The notes under the pieces were generated by a model. The model saw nothing but the letters and a program-made list of their open reading frames with translations, was not told where the DNA came from and ran no database searches. Made by a program: the position numbers and the translations under genes. 64,000 nucleotides of DNA, from assembly GCF_029961145.1 (NCBI RefSeq), contig NZ_JASBRG010000007.1, positions 534,155 to 598,154 on the forward strand, in the 5' to 3' direction. Shown piece after piece: positions 17,891 through 26,001 of the stretch. Source of the DNA: Pinibacter soli (GTDB lineage Bacteria > Bacteroidota > Bacteroidia > Chitinophagales > Chitinophagaceae). Position 1 is the first letter of the stretch. Each line of letters begins with the position of its first letter.

Positions 17891-18916
17891 AAACTTATAA
17901 GAAATCCCAACCGTCATTCCAAAGTCAAAATTGCTGGAACCTGCAGGGGGCTTGCTATCGTAGTTGGTATATGGATTGATCTTTAAATAGAAGTATCGTA
18001 TGAGTTGCCATGAAAAACTGGTACTGCCATCGAAACGGACGCGGCCCTTGTCCGTTAAACTGAAGTACAGCGCCTCGCTCGTGCTAATCTGAATATCAGG
18101 ATGACGAAACTTAAAAAAATTAAAGCGCATGATAATAGGAATCTCCAATGTAACAACTGAAGGAGCGCCATCGTCGGTGCTCTTTTCCTGGTTTACCGCA
18201 AGCCCCGTGAGCCCTTGTAATTGCCAGTTTTCCCTTACAAAAAACTTCATTCCACCACCCAACATTTCCTGGTAACGACGGGCTATAGAAAGCTCAAGAT
18301 TGCGCTGGTACTGCAACATGCCGGCTGCAAACATAGTAGAGTTAATATTATAACCTGAATAAAGTGATATATTTCCCTGGTCACGGGAAAAGTGCGAGGA
18401 GTCTATAGAAGAAATGGATGACATTGACAATTCATTTTCAAATAAAGGCGTCGAGTATTGAACTTGCGCACTGACCGACAACTGCCCCACTCTGCTTGAC
18501 TTCGCATAACTAAAGCCCAATGAAAAATTACCTGTAAGCCTTTGAAAAAAATTCTTTTCCAGCGTGATCAGCTGGCTTATTTCCGTTAAATGAACAGTTA
18601 CAATTGTGCTATCGTCCATTAATATCTCAGCGTGGTTCAGCTTTAACGAAGGCTTCAGTACACCATAGATAATTCGTTTGTCGACCATTTCCAGTTTCAC
18701 ACGGGTAAACGTCACGATCCGTTTGATTTTATACAGCTTCACGCTTTGCATTTTCAGATCGATATCGTCGATGCTTATTTCTCCCAGGCTTCCATTCTCT
18801 ATTTTACCGATAAGTACCTGGCCATTATTCAGAAAAATAGAATCCTTTTGCTGAGCCGATGAAGGCAGATAGATGACGGCGACCAATAAAAAGAGCAATG
18901 CGTTACGAATGAGCAT
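17888..18916 (-). CDS. DUF481-like outer-membrane barrel protein
   Basis: 342 residues with signal peptide ending YLPSSA-QQ (about 21). The N-terminal third (KDSIFLNNGQVLIGKIENGS, IDDIDLKMQSVKLYKIKRI) looks like a soluble beta domain. From about 128 the sequence alternates as a barrel and ends in FDFGMTVGISYKF with a C-terminal Phe, typical of Bam-inserted outer-membrane proteins. The layout fits DUF481-type proteins (E. coli YdiY-like). Function unknown. It is on the same strand as the HNH gene but separated by a paired-arm element. Confidence 0.65.
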   Translation of the reverse strand: MLIRNALLFLLVAVIYLPSSAQQKDSIFLNNGQVLIGKIENGSLGEISIDDIDLKMQSVKLYKIKRIVTFTRVKLEMVDKRIIYGVLKPSLKLNHAEILMDDSTIVTVHLTEISQLITLEKNFFQRLTGNFSLGFSYAKSSRVGQLSVSAQVQYSTPLFENELSMSSISSIDSSHFSRDQGNISLYSGYNINSTMFAAGMLQYQRNLELSIARRYQEMLGGGMKFFVRENWQLQGLTGLAVNQEKSTDDGAPSVVTLEIPIIMRFNFFKFRHPDIQISTSEALYFSLTDKGRVRFDGSTSFSWQLIRYFYLKINPYTNYDSKPPAGSSNFDFGMTVGISYKF

Positions 18917-19586
18917 TCAGTCGATTGTTTAATTCATTTAATATGGTGAAACGAACCCGTTTTACCTTGGGTAACAAAAAAATATTTCCGGTAAAACTGG
19001 CTTTTTATAAACCATTTTAAAATCCCATTGTTGTAAGATATCTATCTCTAAGAGCGAAAAACGCTCCCTTAATATTCTTCAACCCTTGCTAAAAACTAAT
19101 CAACAATTCTAAATCATAATGGTTTATGTGTTCATACATGTATGCGTATCCGAAACCACAGCAAAACCCAATGTAGCTGTTGATATTGATAATTTTATTG
19201 TATTTAAAAAAAGTTTGAACATAATGCAAAGTTGCTTGTTGATTACATCATTGCAAGAAAGAACATCTATTTAAACCAACCGGTGTTAACTCCGGATCAC
19301 GGTGCAAGTGGGTAAGATAGCTTTCACAAAGTTTCTTTGGTGCTTACTCCGTACCCTATATGTAACAAAGCAGTGGCTCGTAGCCGGACATCGGTGACCG
19401 GTCCTTAAATCAAATATTCTTTAGTACATGCATCAGGTAAAACATGTAATAATGTTTTACAGAAACACCGGCGTCCGGATACCGGTCTCTGGTACTAAAC
19501 TGCTACCCTATTTAATGTACAACCAAATTTAATAGATACAACTACTTTATAAATTCCATTTTCTTTTTTTACAAAACAAACAAAAT
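18917..19586. other. 670-bp gene-free region with GC-rich CCGG motifs
   Basis: The first half is AT-rich and has a small hairpin (GAGCG/CGCTC near 19052-19066) and a CATACATGTATG palindrome near 19133-19144. The second half (about 19278-19500) carries three GC-rich segments built on CCGG: near 19280, near 19392 (CCGGACATCGGTGACCGGTC) and near 19472 (CCGGCGTCCGGATACCGGTC). No convincing reading frame is present. It must contain promoters for the two divergent flanking genes; no exact TAnnTTTG box was found. Confidence 0.5.
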
Positions 19587-20168
19587 ATGAAAAAGATCCT
19601 CCTTGTGTTTCTAACTGCTTCTGTCGCAGGATTTATTATGACGTCATGTGGCCCCACAATAAAGGTGACAAGCGACTATGACAAGAATGCAAATTTTTCT
19701 CAGTACAAAACATTTGCATTAATTACACCGGATCCAAGCAAACAATCTATTAGCCAGCTTAACCAAAACCGCATCGACAACGCAATCGTTGCCGAGATGA
19801 ATAAAAAAGGTTTTAAACAAGCTACAGTCGAAGCCGCTGATCTGCTTGTAAACTCAGTAACCATTTTGAAGGACAAACAATCCGTTTCGTCTAACACAAA
19901 CTATTACGGTTATGGTGGCTACTACAGACCATATGGTTGGGGTGGCGGCATGGGCGCAACAGGCTACACTACCTACAATGTACAGGAGTATAAAGATGGC
20001 TCCGTGATTATTGAAGTGGTTGATGCAAAAACAAAAAACCTGTTGTGGGAAGGTATCGGCAACAAAGAAATCGACAAACCAATCAAAGATCCCGATACAA
20101 AAATTCCTTTGGCAATACAGAAAATCATGGAAAGCTTCCCTCCGGGTATGGCTCCGGCAAAAAAATAG
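19587..20168 (+). CDS. DUF4136 lipoprotein
   Basis: 193 residues. The lipobox FIMTSC puts the lipidated Cys at about residue 21. Family features are DYDKNANFSQYKTFAL, NRIDNAIVAEMNKKGF, a Gly/Tyr-rich linker (YYGYGGYYRPYGWGGG) and VIEVVDAKTKNLLWEGIGNK. This matches DUF4136, envelope lipoproteins of unknown function common in Bacteroidota. It probably faces the periplasm. It is codirectional with the OrfA-like gene 120 bp downstream, with no clear terminator between. Confidence 0.88.
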   Translation: MKKILLVFLTASVAGFIMTSCGPTIKVTSDYDKNANFSQYKTFALITPDPSKQSISQLNQNRIDNAIVAEMNKKGFKQATVEAADLLVNSVTILKDKQSVSSNTNYYGYGGYYRPYGWGGGMGATGYTTYNVQEYKDGSVIIEVVDAKTKNLLWEGIGNKEIDKPIKDPDTKIPLAIQKIMESFPPGMAPAKK

Positions 20169-20288
20169 CATTGGGCTAGCGAACATCCTACCACACAACG
20201 TAAGCGGTAATATGCGTGAGAACAGGTATTGATAATGATTGACAATAATTACCACTTATAAATTTTTCACAGGATAAAAGCCCAGCCT

Positions 20289-20591
20289 ATGCCTGCCAAA
20301 AGAAGAAAATTTACTGAAGAGGAAAAGCAGCAAATTCTGAATGAGGCAGAACTTTCGGGCATTTCGCAGGCGCTGCACAAATATAAACTGTCGTATAGCG
20401 TTTTTCACAGGTGGAAAGAAAAACAGCATCAGGAAAATGCCGAAAAAAATTCACCTGATCTTCAATCTCAAAGCGCTATAAAAAGATTGCTCGAAGAAAA
20501 TGCTACGCTAAAAAAAATCATAGCGAACCAGGCATTAAAAATTGAACTGCAAGAAGAAAAAATAAGTAAACAGAACAAAAGTAGTAAGTAG
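20289..20591 (+). CDS. Orphan IS3-type OrfA-like protein (HTH plus leucine zipper)
   Basis: 100 residues. The N-terminal helix-turn-helix RRKFTEEEKQQILNEAELSG ... SYSVFHRWKEKQ is that of IS3/IS911 OrfA, and a coiled coil follows (LLEENATLKKIIANQALKIE), the normal multimerisation zipper. No OrfB (DDE integrase) reads on in any frame, there are no terminal inverted repeats that I can see, and a perfect terminator follows within 25 bp. It may be a relic or a co-opted DNA-binding protein. Confidence 0.8.
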   Translation: MPAKRRKFTEEEKQQILNEAELSGISQALHKYKLSYSVFHRWKEKQHQENAEKNSPDLQSQSAIKRLLEENATLKKIIANQALKIELQEEKISKQNKSSK

Positions 20592-20615
20592 CATTTCCAC
20601 AACATATCAGAATAT

Positions 20616-20652
20616 CTATTGGGTTTGTAGCAATGCAAACCCAATAGTTTTT
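20616..20652 (+). terminator. Terminator after the OrfA-like gene
   Basis: A perfect 12-bp stem (CTATTGGGTTTG 20616-20627, CAAACCCAATAG 20636-20647) is followed by TTTTT. Confidence 0.88.
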
Positions 20653-20773
20653 CAAGAGTTACGGGGTATCGGTTTGGTTTTGTGTATTGACAGTTGAACG
20701 AGACTACTGAATCACGAGAGCCATCATTTTCAACTATCAATTTCCGACTCTTAATATAGAACACCGCACCTGT

Positions 20774-20800
20774 TAATTCTTAATTATTAATTATTAATTG
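20774..20800. repeat. Lone right arm, AATTATTAATT words
   Basis: TTAATTCTTAATTATTAATT and on. No left partner is seen upstream. It sits directly before the HAD phosphatase gene. Confidence 0.4.
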
Positions 20801-20816
20801 TCCGTTGACTTATTTT

Positions 20817-21788
20817 ATGAGAAAAAGCACAACTCTTTTAATAATCATCTTTTGCAGCATTTTAATAAACGTTTCGTTTGCTCAAGATGATCCTTTGCGC
20901 TCCTGGAACAATGACAGCCTGAAAGGCAGCATCATTGCTTTTGTAAAAAGCGTTACCACAGAGGGCACTTCCACTTTCGTTCCTGCAGAAGATCGTGTAG
21001 CAACATTTGACAACGATGGTACCCTATGGTGCGAAAAGCCCTTGATACAAGGCATCTTCGCAATGTACAGGGCAAAAAAAATGATCGGTAAAAATCCGGC
21101 GCTCAAACAAAAGCAACCATTTAAGGCCATCGCATCCAATGACATGACCTATATCAAAAGTATGTCGGAGCAGGATTTGATAAAGCTGGTAGCTGTTACA
21201 CATACAGGATTGACAGAAGAAGAATATGAAAAAGAAGTGGCAGACTTTTTTGCAAATGCGAAAGCTCCAAACGGCAAATCCATTGAAGAGCTCGTATACA
21301 AGCCACAGGTAGAACTCTTGCAATATCTGCGTGCAAATGGTTTTAAGACGTATATCTGCTCAGGCGGAACAGTTGATTTTATGCGCGCCATTTCAACAAA
21401 ATATTATGGTATTCCCCCTGAACAGGTTATAGGTTCCACATTTGTTTATGTGTATAAAGACAGTGCCGGTATTAATGACATTTATCGCACGCCCAAACTA
21501 AATACTTTTAACGACAAGCAGGTGAAACCTGTGAGCATACAATACCACATCGGTAAACGTCCCATATTCGCCTGCGGCAATGAAGGCGGCGGCGGCGACA
21601 TCTATATGCTGCGATTTTCACAAGGCAATAAATACCCTTCCTATCAACTCCTCATAAATCATGATGACAAAGAACGCGAATTCTATTACCAGGAAAAGGA
21701 TAACAAGTCGTTGAACTGGGCAAAAAAATTTGGTTGGAACATAGTAAGTATGAAAGGAAACTGGAAAACAATTTTTGTCGCTGACTAA
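20817..21788 (+). CDS. Exported HAD-superfamily phosphatase-like hydrolase
   Basis: The ATG at 20817 gives 323 residues starting MRKSTTLLIIIFCSILINVS, a clear signal peptide ending FAQ. HAD motif I is FDNDGTLW (Asp65, Asp67), motif II TYICSGGTVDFM, and the acidic motif IV region reads FACGNEGGGGDIYMLRFS rather than the common GNSDGD form. It is probably a periplasmic phosphatase; substrate unknown. It is first in a plus-strand run of exported proteins, 54 bp before the arylsulfatase. A TTG 12 bp upstream is in frame but less likely as start. Confidence 0.85.
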   Translation: MRKSTTLLIIIFCSILINVSFAQDDPLRSWNNDSLKGSIIAFVKSVTTEGTSTFVPAEDRVATFDNDGTLWCEKPLIQGIFAMYRAKKMIGKNPALKQKQPFKAIASNDMTYIKSMSEQDLIKLVAVTHTGLTEEEYEKEVADFFANAKAPNGKSIEELVYKPQVELLQYLRANGFKTYICSGGTVDFMRAISTKYYGIPPEQVIGSTFVYVYKDSAGINDIYRTPKLNTFNDKQVKPVSIQYHIGKRPIFACGNEGGGGDIYMLRFSQGNKYPSYQLLINHDDKEREFYYQEKDNKSLNWAKKFGWNIVSMKGNWKTIFVAD

Positions 21789-21842
21789 GCGCAATCCCCC
21801 TGAACTCCAGAAGTCTTTTTTCAATCGAATAAATACCAAATC

Positions 21843-23417
21843 ATGCAACGAACAAAATCAAACCTTTTCAAATTGGGAACAGCGCTTATTTGCGTCCTGT
21901 TTGCGGCAAGTAGCTATGCACAGAAGAAGCCCAACATCCTTGTGATCTTTGGGGATGATATTGGCATTTCTCAAATCAGTGCTTATACAATGGGCATTAT
22001 GGGTTATAAAACATCCAACATCGATCGCATCGCCCGTGAAGGCGCCATCTTTACAGACGCGTATGGCCAACAAAGTTGTACAGCGGGCCGCGCTTCATTC
22101 ATTCTTGGAGAAGAGCCTTTCCGCACAGGCCTGTTAACAATCGGTATGCCCGGCGATCCGCATGGCATCACCAGTTGGATGCCAACCATTGCGGATGTAA
22201 TGAAGGCGCAAGGCTATGCTACGGGCCAGTTTGGCAAAAACCACCTTGGCGACCGCGACGAACACTTACCAACAAAACACGGTTTTGATGAATTCTTCGG
22301 AAACCTTTACCACCTGAATGCAGAAGAAGAACCTGAAGGTTATTTCTATCCGAAAGATCCTGAGTTCAGAAAGAAATATGGCCCTCGCGGAGTGATTCAT
22401 TCTACCGCTGATGGTAAAATTGAAGACACTGGTCCGCTTACAAGTAAAAGAATGGAAACCGTTGATGAAGAATTTTTGGGCGCTGCCAAAAAATTTATTG
22501 ATAAAAATGCCAAGGCAAACAAACCATTCTTTGTATGGTTCAACAGTACACGTATGCACGTATTCACGCACCTGAAGCCTGCTTCACTTGGCAAGACAGG
22601 CAAGGGCATTGAAGCGGATGGTATGGCAGAACACGATGCAATGATCGGGGAACTGCTGAAACAACTGGAAGATCTTAAAATAGATGACAACACCATCGTT
22701 GTATATACAACTGATAACGGCGCAGAAATCGCGCTATGGCCCGATGGTGGTATGACTCCCTTCAAAGGCGAAAAAGGTACAACATGGGAAGGCGGTATGC
22801 GCATTCCTATGATGGTGAAATGGCCGGGTGTTGTAAAACCTGGAACTGTGTACAATGACATCATTTCTTTACTTGACTGGTTTCCTACACTCTGTGATGC
22901 TGCCGGCGCTCCGGGCGTTAAAGAAAAAATGATGACCGGCTGGAGTGGCGCAGGAAAATCCTTTAAAGTTCACCTGGATGGTTATGATTTTACGCCATAC
23001 TTCCAGGGTAAAGTAGCAAAGGGACCACGCGACAGGCTCCTCTATTTTGACCAGGGAGGTAACCTTAACGCTATTCGATACGACGACTGGAAATTAACTT
23101 TTGCGTTAGCGCATGGCAATATAGCAACAGGCGTAAGAGAAACGCCAGCCTGGGCACTCATTGCAAATCTTCGTATGGACCCATATGAACGTGGAATGGA
23201 AGAAGGCGGCGGAGCCATTGATTTTCTCGCCAGGCAAATGTGGCTCATTGTACCTGTTCAAGGAGTGATAAAAGATTTCTTCTCCGACTTTGACAAATAT
23301 CCTTACCAGGAAGGAAGCTCTCTTAACGCAGCTGGCATAAATTATGGCATGTTGCGTCAACAAGATGCGCTGAAGCGATTGAAGGATGTCGAACGACTGG
23401 CGAGACCGAATAACTAG
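21843..23417 (+). CDS. Arylsulfatase, exported, with C-T-A-G-R active-site motif
   Basis: 524 residues, signal peptide ending SSYA-Q (27). Sulfatase family S1 features: NILVIFGDDIG (metal Asp38, Asp39), the formylglycine motif CTAGR (Cys79-Arg83), TGQFGKNHLGD, and VVYTTDNGAE. The usual motif is C-x-P-x-R; here Ala replaces Pro, a variant known in some sulfatases. Cys must be converted to formylglycine; no maturase gene is seen in the window. It hydrolyses sulfate esters in the periplasm; the substrate is not predictable. It lies between the HAD phosphatase and barrel proteins. Confidence 0.93.
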   Translation: MQRTKSNLFKLGTALICVLFAASSYAQKKPNILVIFGDDIGISQISAYTMGIMGYKTSNIDRIAREGAIFTDAYGQQSCTAGRASFILGEEPFRTGLLTIGMPGDPHGITSWMPTIADVMKAQGYATGQFGKNHLGDRDEHLPTKHGFDEFFGNLYHLNAEEEPEGYFYPKDPEFRKKYGPRGVIHSTADGKIEDTGPLTSKRMETVDEEFLGAAKKFIDKNAKANKPFFVWFNSTRMHVFTHLKPASLGKTGKGIEADGMAEHDAMIGELLKQLEDLKIDDNTIVVYTTDNGAEIALWPDGGMTPFKGEKGTTWEGGMRIPMMVKWPGVVKPGTVYNDIISLLDWFPTLCDAAGAPGVKEKMMTGWSGAGKSFKVHLDGYDFTPYFQGKVAKGPRDRLLYFDQGGNLNAIRYDDWKLTFALAHGNIATGVRETPAWALIANLRMDPYERGMEEGGGAIDFLARQMWLIVPVQGVIKDFFSDFDKYPYQEGSSLNAAGINYGMLRQQDALKRLKDVERLARPNN

Positions 23418-23442
23418 AAATTAGGAATTAGAAAGCCGCAGG

Positions 23443-23483
23443 CAGATAGCATTGCAATACGCACACAATGCTATCTGTTTGTT
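23443..23483 (+). terminator. Terminator after the arylsulfatase
   Basis: A perfect 12-bp stem CAGATAGCATTG (23443-23454) with CAATGCTATCTG (23466-23477), loop of 11, is followed by TTTGTTG. A short AATTAGGAATTAG left-arm fragment lies just before it (23413-23433). Confidence 0.7.
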
Positions 23484-23597
23484 GTAATACTGTATCCTTC
23501 AATAACTAGATATATAAAACCCCGGCATTGGTTGCTTTTAAGAAATTACAGGCAAGTAAGCTAACAAACCCTATGCTATAAAACCATATTACACAAA

Positions 23598-24638
23598 ATG
23601 AAAAAATTGCTTACCGGTTTATGTATTGTTGCTGTTTCGGGTTATGCAAACAGTGTGTTGGCGCAAGCCGGAGCCGGTACAAAATACGGCCCCAAACAGC
23701 AGGCATATGTGGATAGTATTAAAAATTCCGATTACAAATGGACGATGCCCATACTAGGTAAAAGGGCTTCTGGAAGGGGTTTTGATTTGCCATACAACAC
23801 TGGAATAATGTTGAACACACTTTTTGCCAAACAAAAGGTGTTGATAAGCGATTTGAAAGTTGGATTTAACGACATGCAACCTGTGCCGCTGGAGTTCATA
23901 AAGTTTGGAGATGTTGTTGCGAAAACGCAATCTGTCACTGTAAGGCCGGATGTATGGATATTGCCGTTCCTGGATCTGTACGCTATTGGTGGTTTTAGCA
24001 CGGCGCAAACAAACGTTTCTATTGTTGAGCCATTTGTAATGAACACCAATGCAAAGTTCCATGGCAACACATTTGGATTGGGAACAACATTTGCAGCCGG
24101 TTATCACGGCTTTATATGCATTGTTGATTTCAATCACACATGGACGCACATGGACAAAATTTCCGGAACTATAAGTGCCAACATGGTTGATGCACGCTTA
24201 GGGAAAAATTTTCTGATGAAAGATAAGCCTTACAGAAGTTTTGCATTGTGGGTTGGTGCGCAAGGATTCTTTATCAACAGAACAACAGAAGGCACTGTCA
24301 ATCTCTCCGACCTAAAAACAGATGCTTCTCTATCTGATATGGAAGGCATTGTAAACGAAACAGCAGGTTGGTACCAGAACCTCACTCCTGCCCAAAAAAT
24401 TGTAATGAAACAACTGGCGCAAGCCGTTATTAATAAAATAACCGACGGAGGCGACAAAGACGTTATCGTCCACTACTCACTGAACAAGAGACCGACATCG
24501 GAATGGAGCATGTGCGTAGGCGGACAATTTCAATTTAATCACTCCTGGCAGGTAAGAACAGAGTTTGGTTTTTTGGGAGGTCGAGAGTCGTTGCTGCTTT
24601 CAGCCAACTACAGATTCAGAATGTTTAAGAAACATTGA
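23598..24638 (+). CDS. Probable outer-membrane beta-barrel protein of unknown function
   Basis: 346 residues with signal peptide ending SVLA-Q (about 23). The body is rich in alternating strands (VSIVEPFVMNTNAKFHGNTF, AAGYHGFICIVDFNHTWTHM) and ends ESLLLSANYRFRMFKKH, a barrel-like C-terminus with a short basic tail. A helical insertion at about 255-290 (NLTPAQKIVMKQLAQAVINK) is unusual for a small barrel. I do not recognise the family. It follows the arylsulfatase on the same strand. Confidence 0.6.
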   Translation: MKKLLTGLCIVAVSGYANSVLAQAGAGTKYGPKQQAYVDSIKNSDYKWTMPILGKRASGRGFDLPYNTGIMLNTLFAKQKVLISDLKVGFNDMQPVPLEFIKFGDVVAKTQSVTVRPDVWILPFLDLYAIGGFSTAQTNVSIVEPFVMNTNAKFHGNTFGLGTTFAAGYHGFICIVDFNHTWTHMDKISGTISANMVDARLGKNFLMKDKPYRSFALWVGAQGFFINRTTEGTVNLSDLKTDASLSDMEGIVNETAGWYQNLTPAQKIVMKQLAQAVINKITDGGDKDVIVHYSLNKRPTSEWSMCVGGQFQFNHSWQVRTEFGFLGGRESLLLSANYRFRMFKKH

Positions 24639-24641
24639 TGG

Positions 24642-24705
24642 ACTCAGCAGTTGTACTACTATGAAACACTCTTGCGTCGCACTCTTCAACGTTAGAATTT
24701 TTATT
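24642..24705. repeat. Dispersed intergenic segment shared with 8879-8937
   Basis: Both places read TCAGCAGTTG, then about 20 variable bases, then CTTGCGTCGCAC, then AGAATT/TAATTC-like sequence and TATTGA. It lies between two exported-protein genes here and between lacI and uxuA there. The likeness is partial and was found by eye. Confidence 0.45.
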
Positions 24706-24730
24706 GAACATTAGTAAATACAGAACTTTG

Positions 24731-25903
24731 ATGTTACATACTGTCTATTCCAGAAAAATAATTTGCTTAGTCCTTTTCACATTTATTTGTGCAGCACTGC
24801 ATGCGCAACACAATAAGAAACCAGTCTCAACGAAAGACTCTCTCGACGGTGCGTTCGACGTGAGTGATTACCTGATTGAGGCACATGGATTTATCCCGGT
24901 TCCTATCATCATAACAGAACCTGCCATTGGTGGTTTTGGCGGCGGTGTTGTGCCTATATTTATCAACTCACAACACCCCTACGTAGATTCCGTTAAGGGC
25001 AAGCAGGTGATAACACCTGTGGCACCTTCTATAACGGGTGGATTGGCATTTTATACTATCAACAACACCTGGCTCACGGGTGCTTTCCGCTCAGGAACAT
25101 TTATTAAAAGCAGGATCAAATATCTTGCTTTTGGCGCTTATGGTAATATCAACATGTCCTTCTATCGAACGCTGCCTTCGGTTGGTGAAAAAAAGTTTGA
25201 GTTTAACATGAAAATGATCCCCGTTTTATTACAAGCCACAAAAAGAATAGGGTTCTCGCATTGGTATGCAGGTTTAAGATATCTATTTCTCAAAACAGAC
25301 GTGGAGTACACCGGGAACCATTTGCTGCCGCCGGATTTTGTAAGTTCCAAGGAATATTCAAGCATCGTGAGTCAGCTGGGCGGTGTGGTAGAACTGGACA
25401 ACAGAGACAATACTTTTACGCCCAATAAAGGTTTTAAAGTTCATTTCGATGCAAGAAGATCGGATAATATTTTCGGCAGTGATTATGACTTCTGGCATTT
25501 GAACTACTATATGTACGCTTACAAAACCATCTCGAAAAAACTGGTTGGAGGATGGCGAGTGGACGGTCAGCAGTCTTTTGGTGACCAGCCTTTCTATTTG
25601 AAACCCTACATCGACATGCGTGGTGTTCCAACAGCAAGATACCAGGGCAATGCAGATCTGCTCACCGAACTGGAAGCACGTTGGGATTTTTATAAACGAT
25701 GGAGCATTATGCTGTATGGCGGTACCGGCAAAGCTTTCGATGAATGGAAAGATTTTGGCAGCTCAACGCTGGTGTACACCTACGGTACAGGTTTCCGCTA
25801 TCTGATGGCCAGGAAATTTGGTTTAAGAATGGGCGTTGACGTTGCATTCAGCAATTCGGACTGGGCGTATTATATAGTGTTTGGAAGCAATTGGCTTAAA
25901 TAG
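24731..25903 (+). CDS. Omp85-like (BamA/TamA family) barrel without POTRA domains
   Basis: The ATG at 24731 gives 390 residues with a signal peptide ending ALHA-Q. The C-terminal region shows Omp85 hallmarks: VVELDNRDNTFTPNKGFKVH, and a loop-6-like RGVPTARYQGNADLLTELEA followed by paired strands to ...WAYYIVFGSNWLK. The loop has RGVP where BamA has VRGF/Y. No POTRA repeats fit in the short N-terminus. It is probably an outer-membrane protein with an export, insertion or lipid role. It is followed by a second Omp85-like gene. Confidence 0.75.
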   Translation: MLHTVYSRKIICLVLFTFICAALHAQHNKKPVSTKDSLDGAFDVSDYLIEAHGFIPVPIIITEPAIGGFGGGVVPIFINSQHPYVDSVKGKQVITPVAPSITGGLAFYTINNTWLTGAFRSGTFIKSRIKYLAFGAYGNINMSFYRTLPSVGEKKFEFNMKMIPVLLQATKRIGFSHWYAGLRYLFLKTDVEYTGNHLLPPDFVSSKEYSSIVSQLGGVVELDNRDNTFTPNKGFKVHFDARRSDNIFGSDYDFWHLNYYMYAYKTISKKLVGGWRVDGQQSFGDQPFYLKPYIDMRGVPTARYQGNADLLTELEARWDFYKRWSIMLYGGTGKAFDEWKDFGSSTLVYTYGTGFRYLMARKFGLRMGVDVAFSNSDWAYYIVFGSNWLK

Positions 25904-25972
25904 TGGAGAGTTGAGAGTTGAGAATGAAGTGTAGCATTTACTCAATACTCACAACTCATCACTCATAACGCA
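25904..25972. repeat. Paired-arm element, GAGTTGAGA family, short spacer
   Basis: The left arm (25904-25929) repeats GAGAGTTGAGA. The right arm (25941-25972) is CTCAATACTCACAACTCATC and on. The spacer is only about 11 bp, so it forms an ordinary hairpin between two codirectional genes. Confidence 0.6.
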
Positions 25973-26001
25973 ATACATTCTATTAACCCTGAAGAATATT
26001 T

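Noticed and set aside
20289..20591. Complete IS3-family insertion sequence
   Set aside because: No OrfB, no terminal inverted repeats and no target duplication could be found around the OrfA-like gene.
22397..22864. 155-codon antisense frame inside the arylsulfatase gene
   Set aside because: Low-complexity Ser/Pro/Val-rich translation fully within a well-supported gene; shadow frame.
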